The translations under genes were made by a program, and so were the position numbers. Of a stretch of DNA of 13,539 bases, positions 12,568 to 13,539 are shown piece by piece. Source of the stretch: JBMNNU01 sp050942695. GTDB taxonomy: Bacteria > Chloroflexota > UBA6077. The notes beneath the pieces are model-generated. The model did not search any database. It saw nothing but the letters and a program-made list of their open reading frames with translations, and had not been told where the DNA came from. The stretch is taken from NCBI GenBank assembly GCA_050942695.1, contig JBMNNU010000067.1, forward strand, positions 1 through 13,539, in the 5' to 3' direction. Each line of letters starts with the position of its first letter. Within the stretch, counting starts at the first letter, position 1.

Positions 12568-13539
12568 ATGGAAGAGCATTACCTGCATACCCTTGAACTG
12601 AATAAAGTGCTGGAGAGATTGGCTAATCATACTGCCTTCTCTGTCAGCCTCGAGAAGGCGTTAGCCCTGCGGCCTGCTACAGAGCTTGTGGAGGTGCTGC
12701 GGCGGCAGGCAGCCACGGCCGAGGCTTGCCATTTATTGAACCTCAAACCCAACTTCAGCGTCGGCGGCGCCAGGGACATACGCACTCAACTGCAACGCGC
12801 CTCTGTGGGCGCGCTGCTCACACCAGACGAGCTACTGCTCATAGCGTCTACCATCGGCAGCAGTCGTCAGGTAAAGGGCACAATCGGAAAGTTGGCCGAC
12901 CAGCTTCCCACCCTGGAGGAGCTAACCCTACCTATTGGGTTGCACGACGACCTCGAGCGGGAGATCCGCAAAGCGATCTCCGGTGGAGGGGAGGTTGTGG
13001 ATTCCGCCAGCCCGGCTTTAGCCCAGATCAGATTGGATCTGCGGCGGGCTCACGAGCGGCTGATGTCCAAGCTGAACGAGATCGTCACCTCGCCATCCTA
13101 TCGCACGGTGTTACAGGAGCCTATCGTCACCCAGCGAGAGGGTCGCTACGTGGTGCCGGTGAAAGCTGAGTTCAAGGGGCAGGTAAAAGGCGTAGTGCAC
13201 GACCAATCGGCCAGCGGCGCTACTGTGTTCATGGAGCCGCTGGCGGTTGTGGATCTGGCCAATCGATGGCGACAGCTCCAGATTGACGAAGAGCGGGAGG
13301 TGGAGCGAGTCCTCCGAAGGCTGGGCGGCCTTGTAGGGCGCGATGCCGAAGCGTTGGAGCATACTCTCGACGCCGTAGCGGAGGTGGATCTCTGCTTGGC
13401 AAAAGCCAAGCTGGCCGAAGCTATGCGGGCAACGACTCCCCTACTGGTGGACCTATCTCCCCGATCGAGGCGCGGAGACGCGGAGACGCGGAGACAGGGA
13501 GACACGAACCGCGAAGGATTAGATTCCCAGCACTCAGAA
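12568..13539 (+). CDS. mutS2: MutS2 family protein, 3' end beyond the window
   Basis: The frame is open from ATG 12568 to the window edge (324 codons) with no stop. The opening MEEHYLHTLELNKVLERLAN, ALALRP (31-36), the PNFSVGGARDIR block (61-72), REGRYVVPVK (190-199) and HDQSASGATVFMEP (211-224) are hallmarks of MutS2. Full proteins are about 780 residues, so the ATPase (Walker A) and C-terminal Smr nuclease-like domain lie outside. MutS2 has no mismatch-binding domain; members suppress recombination or, in Bacillus, act on collided ribosomes. An in-frame TAA at 12559-12561 rules out a longer start. The site AGAGGA ends only 1 nt from ATG, an unusually short spacing. After LAEAMRATTPLLVD (282-295) homologues normally continue toward the ATPase domain's HPLL block, but here residues about 297-324 are an unrelated polar stretch encoded partly by a tandem repeat. 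Confidence 0.9.
   Translation, partial: MEEHYLHTLELNKVLERLANHTAFSVSLEKALALRPATELVEVLRRQAATAEACHLLNLKPNFSVGGARDIRTQLQRASVGALLTPDELLLIASTIGSSRQVKGTIGKLADQLPTLEELTLPIGLHDDLEREIRKAISGGGEVVDSASPALAQIRLDLRRAHERLMSKLNEIVTSPSYRTVLQEPIVTQREGRYVVPVKAEFKGQVKGVVHDQSASGATVFMEPLAVVDLANRWRQLQIDEEREVERVLRRLGGLVGRDAEALEHTLDAVAEVDLCLAKAKLAEAMRATTPLLVDLSPRSRRGDAETRRQGDTNREGLDSQHSE
13472..13503 (+). repeat. 8-bp tandem repeat (GCGGAGAC) inside mutS2
   Basis: Three exact copies of GCGGAGAC (13472-13479, 13480-13487, 13488-13495) are followed by a variant AGGGAGAC (13496-13503). In the mutS2 frame it encodes RGDAETRRQGD (302-312). Because 8 is not a multiple of 3, gain or loss of one unit would shift the frame. 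Similar GGAGACGC-type repeats are scattered in many bacterial genomes (recalled, not checked). Confidence 0.85.

Noticed and set aside
12726..13169. 147-codon + strand ORF
   Set aside because: Out-of-frame shadow of mutS2, whose own frame carries clear family motifs and runs to the window edge.
13472..13503. CRISPR-like array from the repeated GCGGAGAC units
   Set aside because: Units are 8 bp and directly adjacent with no spacers; it is a simple tandem repeat.
13146..13505. 119-codon minus-strand ORF ending the window
   Set aside because: Antisense to the conserved MutS2 frame; the Arg/Ser-rich product and the SPCLRVSASPRL start come from the tandem repeat.

Overview
The window reads as ordinary chromosomal DNA of a free-living bacterium, with moderate to slightly high GC and every gene on the + strand. 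The lipoprotein-type TAXI receptor with an Ala/Pro/Thr-rich linker, the fused TRAP permease, the DUF503 protein and the many GT4 glycosyltransferases suggest Chloroflexota (Anaerolineae- or Dehalococcoidia-like). This is an inference from gene style; no marker gene here proves it.

Region 1 (2-8666) is a surface-polysaccharide locus. It holds the 3' end of a nucleotide-sugar epimerase, a GT4 glycosyltransferase, a polyprenyl-phosphate sugar-1-phosphate transferase that would start the glycan, a metallo-beta-lactamase-fold hydrolase, two more GT4 glycosyltransferases joined by a 4-nt overlap, a small DUF503 (YlxP-type) protein, and a glycoside-hydrolase-like protein anchored in the membrane at both ends. 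Most gaps are under 80 nt, so most of this is probably one operon. Together they could make an activated sugar, load it on the lipid carrier, extend it with three retaining transferases and trim the product outside the cell. No flippase or polymerase is visible; these may lie upstream.

Region 2 (8667-12302) is a TAXI-type TRAP transporter: a lipoprotein solute receptor and a fused small-plus-large permease. A good sigma-70-like promoter candidate at 8740-8769 is followed by a leader of about 280 nt with several nested inverted repeats, a hairpin near the ribosome-binding site and a complementary CTCCT/AGGAG pair. A perfect 14-bp hairpin separates receptor from permease, and a GC-rich hairpin follows the permease.

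Region 3 (12303-13539) is a non-coding gap with a possible relic frame on the minus strand, a weak promoter candidate and a perfect 28-nt palindrome, followed by the 5' part of mutS2, which runs off the window edge. An 8-bp tandem repeat lies inside the mutS2 reading frame.

No CRISPR array, tRNA, rRNA, complete insertion sequence or defence system was seen. The points most worth a second look are the TRAP leader, the repeat inside mutS2, the palindrome ahead of mutS2 and the doubly anchored glycoside hydrolase in the polysaccharide operon.
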